NCBI GenBank assembly: GCA_013373385.1
Contig: JABXHX010000013.1
Span: 1-64,000, forward strand
DNA from: Flavobacteriaceae bacterium
Lineage (GTDB): Bacteria; Bacteroidota; Bacteroidia; Flavobacteriales; Flavobacteriaceae
Direction of reading: 5' to 3'
Length of the DNA: 64,000 bases
Shown: piece by piece, positions 33,185 to 41,041 of the stretch
Layout: the number at the start of each line of letters is the position of its first letter
Position numbering within the stretch: position 1 is the stretch's first letter
The notes under the pieces: model-generated
Told to the model about the DNA's origin: nothing
Database searches by the model: none
What the model saw: only the letters and a program-made list of their open reading frames with translations
Position numbers and translations under genes: made by a program

Positions 33185-34052
33185 TATTCTCATTTTATCG
33201 AAAATAAAATTTTTAAAGTATTTTACTAGTAAGTTTATATATCTAATTTGATGTTATAGTTACAAGGCTTTTTTTTCTACAATATTATATATTCGACCTC
33301 ATAAAACTTTGGTTAAAACAATAGGTGAGTGGAGCGATCATATTTTAGGGGTTTAGTTACTCATTTTGTTAGTTTTTATATACTTTAAAGCATTTACTTT
33401 AATAATCTTGGTTAGTTACAATGTTTTCTAAAATATAGCGATTGAGCCGTACATTGTTTCCAAAGGTTTGTGCAGCCTTGATTTTTTTGTTTCTTTTTTT
33501 ATCAAGAAAAAAAGATATGCAGACACTTAAAAGCTTTAAACAAATGCACAATGTGAACAAGTGTATAGAAATTTTAGAGCGTGGATTTGAGCTAGGGAAA
33601 ATTTTATACTCTTGTGACTAGCTTACGAGAATGTCGTAGAAAAAAATCTTGAAGGATTTTCCTCGAATACGAGAATTATAATTAAGAGCAAAAGGTTTAG
33701 CTTTTTTTGATGTGGCCAAGCGATGGCAAATTGTGTTTAAAAATAAATGCCATAAAGCATTTAAATTTTTAAAAAGCAATCTAGCGGTTGGGCGCGGCAA
33801 TTTTACATAGCGACTAATTATAGTACAAACAGCAGAATGTTTCTTATTTAGTACTAAACCAAAAAATCTAATGTTTAATGACCCAAGTTCTACAATTTAT
33901 TTTGCGTAAAAGACTTTCTGGGATATTTTACATGATATAACATTATAGCTATCAAATGGCATAACAACTGGATATAATCGAAATATTACATTTGTACTAT
34001 AATTTATATTATGTTAAATAATAATTTTGATTATATTGAAAATAATATTGTT
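33185..34052. other. 868-bp stretch without a convincing gene; possible dispersed repeat element
   Basis: No coding frame with recognisable protein is found. Two parts look structured. At 33477-33506 CTTGAT and ATCAAG enclose T-rich sequence. At 33610-33810 several small dyads occur (AAATGC-CATAAA-GCATTT; TGGCC ... TGGCA) ending in CTAGCGGTTGGGCGCGGC; GC content is higher here than around it. On the minus strand 33618-33800 stays open for 60 codons, but the translation does not look like a protein. My impression is that similar sequence recurs between genes in related flavobacteria, which would make it a dispersed element; this cannot be checked here. A -7 box TACATTTG occurs at 33987-33994 with no gene behind it. 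Confidence 0.35.
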
Positions 34053-34580
34053 TTATATAACCATACCTCTATATTGAATCGGACTTCTATGAGAACTTTG
34101 TAATTGAATATCAGTACGTAAATTTGAATAAATATAAATCCTAAAAGTTAAACTCTCTGATTTGTGTTTTAGGTTAAAAGAAACTACATACCTATTTTTT
34201 CTTAGATCCTTTTTTACAGTATAGCCTTTACATATTCCTTTGTAAACAATAGATCCTGAGGCATAATAACTTGCGACGGTTTGTGTTCCATAATATGGCA
34301 TACTAATGTCAACCTGAGTATTATTAATTTTTATATAATTAGGATTGTCAGCCAAATTAATATTTCCAATTGAGTTTCCTGTACCTAACAACCCTACATT
34401 AGAAACTGCAGATAAGCCCGAACTATTTGTAGGTATTGCTATGGTAGAATTTATAGAAAAATTTTCTGAAGAGATAATATTGTCTAGCCTTTGCATGGCT
34501 TGATCATCAGATAATTTTTGCTTATTAGTAGCACATCCTACACTTAATAGCAGACAAAATAAAATAATTATAGGCCTCAT
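34053..34580 (-). CDS. DUF4251 lipoprotein
   Basis: 175 residues; lipobox SVGC (Cys16). The mature part has the DUF4251 layout: a long central loop with IKINNTQVDISMPYYGTQTVASYY, then GICKGYTVKKDLRKNRYVVSFNL and LTFRIYIYSNLRTDIQLQSSHRSPIQYRG. The function is unknown; the family is found in Bacteroidota envelopes. It is 37 bases after the PepSY-TM gene on the same strand. Confidence 0.85.
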   Translation of the reverse strand: MRPIIILFCLLLSVGCATNKQKLSDDQAMQRLDNIISSENFSINSTIAIPTNSSGLSAVSNVGLLGTGNSIGNINLADNPNYIKINNTQVDISMPYYGTQTVASYYASGSIVYKGICKGYTVKKDLRKNRYVVSFNLKHKSESLTFRIYIYSNLRTDIQLQSSHRSPIQYRGMVI

Positions 34581-34617
34581 AATTAATAGTTTAACTCACT
34601 AAAGATACTAAATTAAA

Positions 34618-35160
34618 TTAAGAAAAGAGTATTAAAAATAATATTGGAAATATCATTCCAGCCAATGCTAGCTTCCATCCTCTTTTCTTGAACCCTTTTT
34701 TACCAGCTGGAATTAATATTCCGGTAATAGCAATTAATAGCATTGCAGCACCAAAAATATCAGAATACCAAATCCAAAAAGAATTCGTTGTTTTGTGTAA
34801 ATACATGGTATGTCCTAGGATTGGGACTTTACGTTTAAATTCTAGCACACCTTTATTATCTGTCAACTTCATGTCTAAAATACCATTTTCCTTAAAATAG
34901 ATACGTAATTCACCGTTTCTTATTCTGTGAGTTTCATAATTTACATTAAAATTTTTTGTAGCAGCTATTAAAAATTCTTTTGTTATTTCTTTCTTTTCTG
35001 TTGGTAATACTAGCTTTACTTCTTTGGTTTCGTAAGTGTAATTCATTGGATACCAATCTTGTCTATGGTTTAAAATGATACCCGAAAAAGAAAATGCGAT
35101 AATCAACCCTACATAGAAATATGCAATATCCCTATGTAAACTTCTGTTTGTAACTTTCAT
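34618..35160 (-). CDS. PepSY-associated transmembrane protein
   Basis: 180 residues with three membrane helices: an N-terminal one in HRDIAYFYVGLIIAFSFSGIILNHR (the conserved H-R-D and NHR of PepSY_TM proteins), and two at the C-terminus (FGAAMLLIAITGILIPAG, LALAGMIFPILFLIL). The middle is periplasmic. Such small relatives of iron-reductase-like PepSY proteins have an unknown role, perhaps in metal or redox handling. It lies downstream of the E1 gene with a 51-base gap. Confidence 0.82.
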   Translation of the reverse strand: MKVTNRSLHRDIAYFYVGLIIAFSFSGIILNHRQDWYPMNYTYETKEVKLVLPTEKKEITKEFLIAATKNFNVNYETHRIRNGELRIYFKENGILDMKLTDNKGVLEFKRKVPILGHTMYLHKTTNSFWIWYSDIFGAAMLLIAITGILIPAGKKGFKKRGWKLALAGMIFPILFLILFS

Positions 35161-35211
35161 GTTTATTCTTTTGAAAGTACAAATTTATTTAGAATTATTC
35201 TAAATAAAAAA

Positions 35212-37200
35212 TTAATATGCGATTAATTCTAGTAAATCAGAACAAAAACGATTTTTTGCTAAAAACTGATTTTCTAGACCTTTGTCAAAAGGCACAGGTG
35301 TTTCAAGGCTACCTACTCTTTTAACTGGTGCATCTAAAAATTCAAAGCAGTTTTCTGTAATCAATGCAGAAATATCACTTGCAACTCCACCAAACAACGT
35401 ATCTTCTTGCAAAATAATAGCCTTACCAGTTTGCTTTACAGATTCGTAAATAGTTGCAGTATCAAGAGGTTGTAACGTTCTTAAATCAATTAAATCAGCA
35501 GAAATCGTAGGGTTCATTTCAAGAGTTTCTAATGCCCAATGTACTCCTGCACCAAAAGTAATAATGGTAACGGTATTTCCTTCTTTAATTTTTGCTGCTT
35601 TACCCAATGGTAAGGTGTAATAATTTGTTGCTACTTCTTGATAAACAGAACGGTACAACGCCTTATGCTCAAAAAACAACACAGGATTTGGATCATTAAT
35701 AGCACTTGTTAACAAGCCTTTAGCATCGACAGGAAAAGCAGGATACACTACCTTTAATCCTGGTGTTTTGGTAAACCAAGCTTCATTGGTTTGTGAGTGA
35801 AATGGTCCAGCACCTACTCCTGCTCCGCAAGGCATTCTTACAACTACATCAGCTTGTTGATTCCATCTGTAATGTGATTTTGCTAATAAATTTACTATAG
35901 GGTTGAATCCAGTTGATACAAAATCAGAAAACTGCATTTCCATGACGGCTTTCATGCCATTGACAGACAAACCATAGGCTGCAGAGACAATGGCAGATTC
36001 GCAGATAGGTGTATTTCTTACACGTTCTTTCCCGAATTTTTTCACAAAACTATCGGTAATTTTAAAAACACCTCCGTATTCTGCAACATCTTGTCCCATA
36101 ATCACTAAATCCTTGTGTTGTTCCATCGATAATTTTAATCCATCAGAAATGGCATCAATCAATCGGACTTTCTTTTTATCATCAGAAGGCACTATGATTG
36201 TTGGCGTATAGCTTTTATAGACATCGTTTAGCTCAGTTTCTAAGTCAATCTCTATAGGCTTCTCATCAAAAGCGATTTGTAAGTGTTCATTAATTTCGTG
36301 TACAATTTCTTCTTTAATCTTTACCTCTTCTTTTTCAATTAAAATATTTTCTGCACGTAAATAGGCCTGAAAATTTTCAATAGGATCTTTAGCTGCCCAT
36401 TTTTCCATCAACTCATGCGGAACGTATTTGGTACCACTAGCCTCTTCATGTCCGCGCATTCTAAAAGTTTTAAACTCAAGCAATACAGGTCTTGGTTTTT
36501 GTCGAATACTTTCTGCCAATTCAGATACTTTGGTATAAACTTCCACAATGTTATTTCCGTCAATTATATGACTCTCCATACCATAACCTATTCCTTTATC
36601 AGCAATATGTTTACATTTAAATTGTTCAGCAACCGGAGTTGACAAACCATAGCCGTTATTTTCTACACAAAATAACACTGGTAAATCCCACACTGACGCA
36701 ACATTTAAAGCTTCATGAAAATCTCCTTCACTTGTACCGCCTTCTCCTGTAAATACAGCACAGACTTTTTGTTGTTTTTTTAGTTTATTCGCAAGGGCAA
36801 TACCATCTGCAATCCCTAACTGTGGTCCTAAATGAGAAATCATTCCAACAATATTGAATTCTTGTGTCCCGAAATGAAAACTTCTATCACGTCCTTTCGT
36901 AAATCCGCTTGCTTTACCTTGCCATTGAGAAAATAATCTATACAAAGGTATATTTCTAGTAGTAAACACGCCCAAGTTTCTATGCATTGGTAAAATATAC
37001 TCATCATCTTGTAATGAAGAAGTAACACCAACAGCTATGGCTTCTTGACCGATACCAGAAAACCATTTAGAAATTTTTCCTTGACGTAATAAAATAAGCA
37101 TCTTCTCCTCAATTAACCGAGGCTTTAACATTGCTTTGTACAATTTTAATAATTGTTTATTGCTCAGTTTGTGTTTTGTGAAGTTCATTTGATTAACCAT
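35212..37200 (-). CDS. 2-oxoacid dehydrogenase E1, alpha and beta subunits fused
   Basis: 662 residues joining what are two proteins in most bacteria. Residues 1-330 are E1 alpha with the thiamine diphosphate motif GEGGTSEGDFHEALN ... ENNGYGLSTP; residues 345-662 are E1 beta (VIMGQDVAEYGGVFKIT, RVRNTPICESAIV, MPCGAGVGAGPFHSQTNEA). It decarboxylates branched-chain 2-oxoacids or pyruvate and passes the acyl group to a lipoyl E2 not in this window. The sequence type matches branched-chain E1 of Bacteroidota. MVNQMNF at 37200 or the Met at 37188 could be the start. An Lrp regulator lies upstream. Confidence 0.92.
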   Translation of the reverse strand: MVNQMNFTKHKLSNKQLLKLYKAMLKPRLIEEKMLILLRQGKISKWFSGIGQEAIAVGVTSSLQDDEYILPMHRNLGVFTTRNIPLYRLFSQWQGKASGFTKGRDRSFHFGTQEFNIVGMISHLGPQLGIADGIALANKLKKQQKVCAVFTGEGGTSEGDFHEALNVASVWDLPVLFCVENNGYGLSTPVAEQFKCKHIADKGIGYGMESHIIDGNNIVEVYTKVSELAESIRQKPRPVLLEFKTFRMRGHEEASGTKYVPHELMEKWAAKDPIENFQAYLRAENILIEKEEVKIKEEIVHEINEHLQIAFDEKPIEIDLETELNDVYKSYTPTIIVPSDDKKKVRLIDAISDGLKLSMEQHKDLVIMGQDVAEYGGVFKITDSFVKKFGKERVRNTPICESAIVSAAYGLSVNGMKAVMEMQFSDFVSTGFNPIVNLLAKSHYRWNQQADVVVRMPCGAGVGAGPFHSQTNEAWFTKTPGLKVVYPAFPVDAKGLLTSAINDPNPVLFFEHKALYRSVYQEVATNYYTLPLGKAAKIKEGNTVTIITFGAGVHWALETLEMNPTISADLIDLRTLQPLDTATIYESVKQTGKAIILQEDTLFGGVASDISALITENCFEFLDAPVKRVGSLETPVPFDKGLENQFLAKNRFCSDLLELIAY

Positions 37201-37408
37201 ACTGTATCTGCCTATTTTTTAGCGGAGCCAATGTACAATTTTTTAACTAAATTTTATTTAAAACTGTAGCTGCTTTTAGTAAGGTTTTTCAGTTTTTGTA
37301 AAACAAATTAGAGTTGTTTTTTTGTCGAACTCATTTTTACAAAAACAGTTAATGATATAGTGGTAAGATCTAATTCTCTTGCGCTACATTAAATAGTTGT
37401 TATAATTA

Positions 37409-37452
37409 AAAAAGGCTATCTAAATTAATAACCGTATTTAGATAGCCTTTTT
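37409..37452 (-). terminator. Terminator of the Lrp gene
   Basis: A perfect 17-bp stem (AAAAAGGCTATCTAAAT and complement) with a 10-base loop, ending in a U run on the minus strand. It separates the Lrp gene from the E1 gene; 37201-37408 otherwise holds the E1 promoter region (near-match TACATTGG on the minus strand at 37230). Confidence 0.9.
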
Positions 37453-37471
37453 ATTTTATAGATAAATTCAC

Positions 37472-37951
37472 TTACATTTCTTTAAAAATGGCATGCATCA
37501 TTCTTTTTTTATCATTGATACTTTCTTCTAAAGAAATCATGGTTTCAGTTCTGCTTACCCCTTCAATGTCATCTATCATATAAATAACATCTTTAGCGTT
37601 GCTTGTGTCTTTTGCTCTTACCTTACAAAAGATATTATATTTACCTGCAGTAACATACGCTACTGTAACATTAGGAATTTTTCTTAGCTCTTCAATTACT
37701 TTTTGTGTCATAAAAGTTTTTTCTAAAAAAATACCTACATGCGCTATAAATGAGTAGCCCATTTTTTCGTAATTTAATGTAAGTGTAGAACCTTCAATAA
37801 TTCCCTCATCTTCCATTTTTTTTACCCTAACGTGAATTGTTCCAGCAGAAACAAGCAATTTTTTGGCGATATCTGTAAAAGGTGTTCTTGCGTTTTCAAT
37901 CAATACATCTAAAATCTGATGATCAATTTCATCTAAAACAAATTTTTTCAT
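37472..37951 (-). CDS. Lrp/AsnC family transcriptional regulator
   Basis: 159 residues. N-terminal winged helix-turn-helix (LDEIDHQILDVLIENARTPF, IAKKLLVSAGTIHVRVKKM) and a C-terminal RAM/ligand domain (FIAHVGIFLEKTFM, VAYVTAGKYNIFCKVRAKD). It senses an amino acid or a leucine-like effector. The ATG at 37951 gives the family start MKKFVLDEIDHQ; an upstream in-frame ATG adds ten unlike residues. Its gene precedes the branched-chain-type E1 gene, a sensible target. A -7 box TATTTTTG is at 37979-37986. Confidence 0.94.
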   Translation of the reverse strand: MKKFVLDEIDHQILDVLIENARTPFTDIAKKLLVSAGTIHVRVKKMEDEGIIEGSTLTLNYEKMGYSFIAHVGIFLEKTFMTQKVIEELRKIPNVTVAYVTAGKYNIFCKVRAKDTSNAKDVIYMIDDIEGVSRTETMISLEESINDKKRMMHAIFKEM

Positions 37952-37978
37952 TTTTTGTGTTTTATTCAAATAATACAA

Positions 37979-37986
37979 CAAAAATA
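37979..37986 (-). promoter_or_regulatory. Lrp gene -7 element
   Basis: Minus-strand TATTTTTG matches TAnnTTTG, 28 bases before the chosen ATG 37951 and overlapping the alternative start at 37981, which supports the shorter protein. Confidence 0.4.
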
Positions 37987-38030
37987 TGAATTATATTTAA
38001 AAATAAAATAAAATTAGTAAAAAATATGTA

Positions 38031-39086
38031 TTATTTTGTGAATTTTGTTGAATGACCTATAAAGCCTGACAAATCTCCTTTTCTTTCTAAAACCTTTTGT
38101 GTAATAAATGTGTTGTTAACTACCTTATCTACGTATAGATAAGCTTTTCCTTTATTACTTGATGCACTTATCTCAATAACATCAAAAAAGTTCTGTTGAT
38201 TATTTGGAATGGTAAAATAAGGCTTGTATAAAGTGTAGTCGTTTGTCGTAGCTATGTGAAATACTCCTTGTAACAAAGCGAAAAAGTTAAACTTTCTGGT
38301 AACTTCTCTTTCATAATCATTTGGATAATGTCCTGCTTCTATCAAGATAGTGTTGTAGCCTAGTTTTTGGAAATTGTCTCCAGTGGCCGTTGGATAAAAT
38401 TCGTCTGTATACCTTCCAATATGATTTGGTATAATTTGCTGCAGCAAGGCATTCATGGCTACAATCACATTCATAGTTTGCTTTCTACCACTCGTTATTT
38501 TTCTTGTTTCTTCCTCAGATGGAGCTAAAAAAGAAATGGTTGCAGGGTTTTCGGTACCTTCCACTCCAAAAATTGTACGTTGGTCGTGTAGATTAAAGCA
38601 AAATTGTGGCTTAAATATTTCTAAAACACTTCTTAATAACTGACTTTCTACTGCTTTTTTATCAACAGCATCTCTGTTTAAGTCAACTCCGTTTGCATTT
38701 ACTCTTGTATATTTTAAAGCGCCGTCTGGATTTAGCATCGGTATGCATAAAATTGTTACTTGCTCTAATATATTATTTACTGTACTGTGATTGGAGTCTG
38801 TTAAAAAATTAAACAAATCAAACAGTGCTTTCGTGCCTGTACTTTCATTGCCATGCATTTGCGACCAAATCAGTATTTTTTTTATGCCTTTGCCAATTTT
38901 TACTGAATAAATTGGAATGTTCTCTTCAGATTTTCCAATTTCAGTTACTTCAAATTTATCAGAAAGTTTATGTAATAATGGAGAAATATGCTCAAAATAA
39001 ATCCATTTGCCATAAAGCTTATCTTCTTTACATGTGTTGTATATTTCTTTAACTTCTTTGACGTTTAGTATTTCCATTAGCATCAA
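38031..39086 (-). CDS. M14 family zinc carboxypeptidase
   Basis: 351 residues without a signal peptide. Zinc ligands H78 and E81 in WSQMHGNESTG, substrate motif NGVDLNRDAV, third ligand in FNLHDQR, and IEAGHYPNDYE near 255-265. M14 enzymes remove C-terminal residues or hydrolyse amide-linked amino acids (for example from peptidoglycan or succinyl-amino acids); cytosolic forms like this one have unclear substrates. Start choice is uncertain among the Mets at 39086, 39083 and 39077; a -7 box TACTTTTG at 39096-39103 favours the later ones. Confidence 0.9.
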   Translation of the reverse strand: MMLMEILNVKEVKEIYNTCKEDKLYGKWIYFEHISPLLHKLSDKFEVTEIGKSEENIPIYSVKIGKGIKKILIWSQMHGNESTGTKALFDLFNFLTDSNHSTVNNILEQVTILCIPMLNPDGALKYTRVNANGVDLNRDAVDKKAVESQLLRSVLEIFKPQFCFNLHDQRTIFGVEGTENPATISFLAPSEEETRKITSGRKQTMNVIVAMNALLQQIIPNHIGRYTDEFYPTATGDNFQKLGYNTILIEAGHYPNDYEREVTRKFNFFALLQGVFHIATTNDYTLYKPYFTIPNNQQNFFDVIEISASSNKGKAYLYVDKVVNNTFITQKVLERKGDLSGFIGHSTKFTK

Positions 39087-39241
39087 TTGACATCACAAAA
39101 GTACAAATACTAATTTTCTGCACCTATACTTTTCTAACAAACATTTACTAAGAGAAATTTACAAATGTATCAACATTATATTGGTTTTTGTAATTAGTTT
39201 TTCATAAGATATATTACATTTTTGAATAGTTTACAATTCTC

Positions 39242-39264
39242 AATTTCATTCGATGAATTGAAAT
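39242..39264. promoter_or_regulatory. Imperfect dyad upstream of the XRE gene
   Basis: ATTTCA-TTC-GAT-GAA-T-TGAAAT gives nine paired positions with one bulged base. It could be an operator for the XRE regulator, though it lies 140 bases before its promoter. The rest of 39087-39430 is AT-rich with promoters of both divergent genes. Confidence 0.25.
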
Positions 39265-39379
39265 AGATTATTTCTATATATAAAAATTAAAATACTGTCA
39301 TTTAGGTGTTTAAATTATCTTATATAAAGTGTTAATTTATTAAACTGTTAAAATTTATTATTTATCATTAAGAATATGG

Positions 39380-39409
39380 TTGTTAAGTGAAATTATCGGT
39401 TTACATTTG
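39380..39409 (+). promoter_or_regulatory. Promoter of the XRE regulator gene
   Basis: TTG (39380-39382), a 19-base spacer, then TACATTTG (39402-39409): a textbook Bacteroidota housekeeping promoter. Start of transcription near 39413 gives an 18-base leader. Confidence 0.65.
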
Positions 39410-39430
39410 TAATATTAAATGTAATTTACA

Positions 39431-39799
39431 ATGGTAAGCAATATTGATTTTACAAATAGGCTTAAAAAAATAATGAAGTATTACAATTTAACTGCTTCTC
39501 TATTTGCTGATAAGATAGATGTGCAGCGGTCGAGTATTTCACACATTTTATCAGGAAGGAATAAACCTAGTCTAGATTTTGTTTTAAAAATTACAAACAC
39601 TTTTGAAGACATCGATATTTATTGGCTACTAAATGGCAAAGGAACTTTTCCTAAAGTAGTAAAAGTAAATCAACCTACTACTGATGCTACTACCCTTTTC
39701 TCTGAAGAAGTTGTAAGTAGCTCATTAAAATCTGAAAAATCAATTCAACGAATTGTAGTATTCTATTCAGATGGAACTTTTGAAGAATATAAAAAATAG
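39431..39799 (+). CDS. XRE-family helix-turn-helix regulator
   Basis: 122 residues. Residues 8-65 are a Cro/CI-type helix-turn-helix (FTNRLKKIMKYYNLTASLFA, VQRSSISHILSGRNKPSLDF, ITNTFEDIDIYWLLNGKG). The remaining 55 residues are a Ser/Thr-rich linker and a short strand pair (QRIVVFYSDGTFEEYKK). This form is widespread in Flavobacteriaceae as a stand-alone regulator; targets are unknown. It converges on the endonuclease gene, 24 bases away. Confidence 0.9.
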   Translation: MVSNIDFTNRLKKIMKYYNLTASLFADKIDVQRSSISHILSGRNKPSLDFVLKITNTFEDIDIYWLLNGKGTFPKVVKVNQPTTDATTLFSEEVVSSSLKSEKSIQRIVVFYSDGTFEEYKK

Positions 39800-39823
39800 A
39801 AAATCAGCTATATAAGCTAGTAA

Positions 39824-40978
39824 TTATTGTTTGATTAATTTAATGGTTTTTATTACTCTATTGATTGTTATAAGCTTAGAAAAATAAAATCCTTTTGGGT
39901 AGTTTTCTGTATTTAAGGTAAATGTATCTTCATCAAACCTTATATCAACCATCTTTCTACCAAATGCATCATAGATTATAAGCCATTTTTCTCCTTCTAT
40001 TCCTTTAAAAGAAAATGTAGTTTGTTTGTTGAATGGATTGGGATAATTTGCAAACTGTAAATTACTTTGTGTAGCTTCATCAATTTTTAAAGTAGTGCTT
40101 GGAATGAATTTTAAGGCAACTGGTCTGTGATCTGAGATATTTGATTTGTAGGTATTCCAGCCACCAACATACTCTTCTAGCTTAATAGTAGTTGTTACAG
40201 TAGTGTTTTGTTGAAATTCATCAAACAACTCATTGGTAATTAATATATGGTCTAAATGTGATGGCCAACTTGGGTACGACCAATTAGTAGTATTCCCAGT
40301 GGCGATACTCATGTCTGCAAAGGTGTAGTTTTGAGTGTCATTAATAAATTCTTGAAATACATTATTGCTACTATTATCGGTAAGAATATCGTTTAAGTCT
40401 CCTGTTAATATTACATTTTTAGATGTTAAATACGCATCAATATACTCTTTTAATAATCTAACAGCATTGAGTCTTCTATTTTCTTCATCACTCGTGTTTG
40501 AGGTGTTTAAAATACCATCTCCACAACATTTTAAATGATTGTTAATCAAGATAAATTGTTCATTTTTAAAATTAAAATCTAAGACCATTGGATATCTTGG
40601 AAATGGAGACCAGAATGTAGTTGAGTTATAAATTTCGTAGGCATTATTAATCTGTATGGTACTCTTTTTATAAATAAAAGCCAAACCTCTAAATTTATCA
40701 GAAGTAATGTAGCCATCATAATTTGGTAGCGCATTTATTAGTTGATTAAAACTGTTACTATCGCTTACTTCTTGTATTGCGTACACATCTGCATCTAATG
40801 CGATAATAATTCTTTTTACATAATCTATAGTAGTTTGATTGTTTTTCGGGAAATTTTCAATATTCCAAGTAACAATTTCTAAAGCAACGTCGGTACCAAA
40901 AGAAATATCTTCTATAGTTTGACTTATAGAAGATATACTTATTAATAAAAATAATATTAAAGACTTAGTTTTGCACAT
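39824..40978 (-). CDS. Secreted endonuclease/exonuclease/phosphatase with T9SS sorting tail
   Basis: 384 residues: signal peptide (1-19, ending SISQ), EEP domain (about 25-300) and a type A C-terminal sorting domain (about 310-384; YPNPFNKQTTFSF ... GFYFSKLI). Catalytic motifs are complete: WNIENFP, AIQEVSDS, TGDLNDIL, SHLDHILIT and ISDHRPVAL. It should be exported through the type IX system and act at the surface or outside on nucleic acids or phosphoesters, for example to obtain phosphate from DNA. Confidence 0.93.
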   Translation of the reverse strand: MCKTKSLILFLLISISSISQTIEDISFGTDVALEIVTWNIENFPKNNQTTIDYVKRIIIALDADVYAIQEVSDSNSFNQLINALPNYDGYITSDKFRGLAFIYKKSTIQINNAYEIYNSTTFWSPFPRYPMVLDFNFKNEQFILINNHLKCCGDGILNTSNTSDEENRRLNAVRLLKEYIDAYLTSKNVILTGDLNDILTDNSSNNVFQEFINDTQNYTFADMSIATGNTTNWSYPSWPSHLDHILITNELFDEFQQNTTVTTTIKLEEYVGGWNTYKSNISDHRPVALKFIPSTTLKIDEATQSNLQFANYPNPFNKQTTFSFKGIEGEKWLIIYDAFGRKMVDIRFDEDTFTLNTENYPKGFYFSKLITINRVIKTIKLIKQ

Positions 40979-41041
40979 ACTTAAAAGTAATATGCAAATT
41001 TAAGAGAAGTGTTTAATAACGCTTAACATTTATATAATTAT

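Noticed and set aside
33618-33800. 60-codon minus-strand frame
   Set aside because: Overlaps the structured element, has no promoter or family, and composition is not protein-like.
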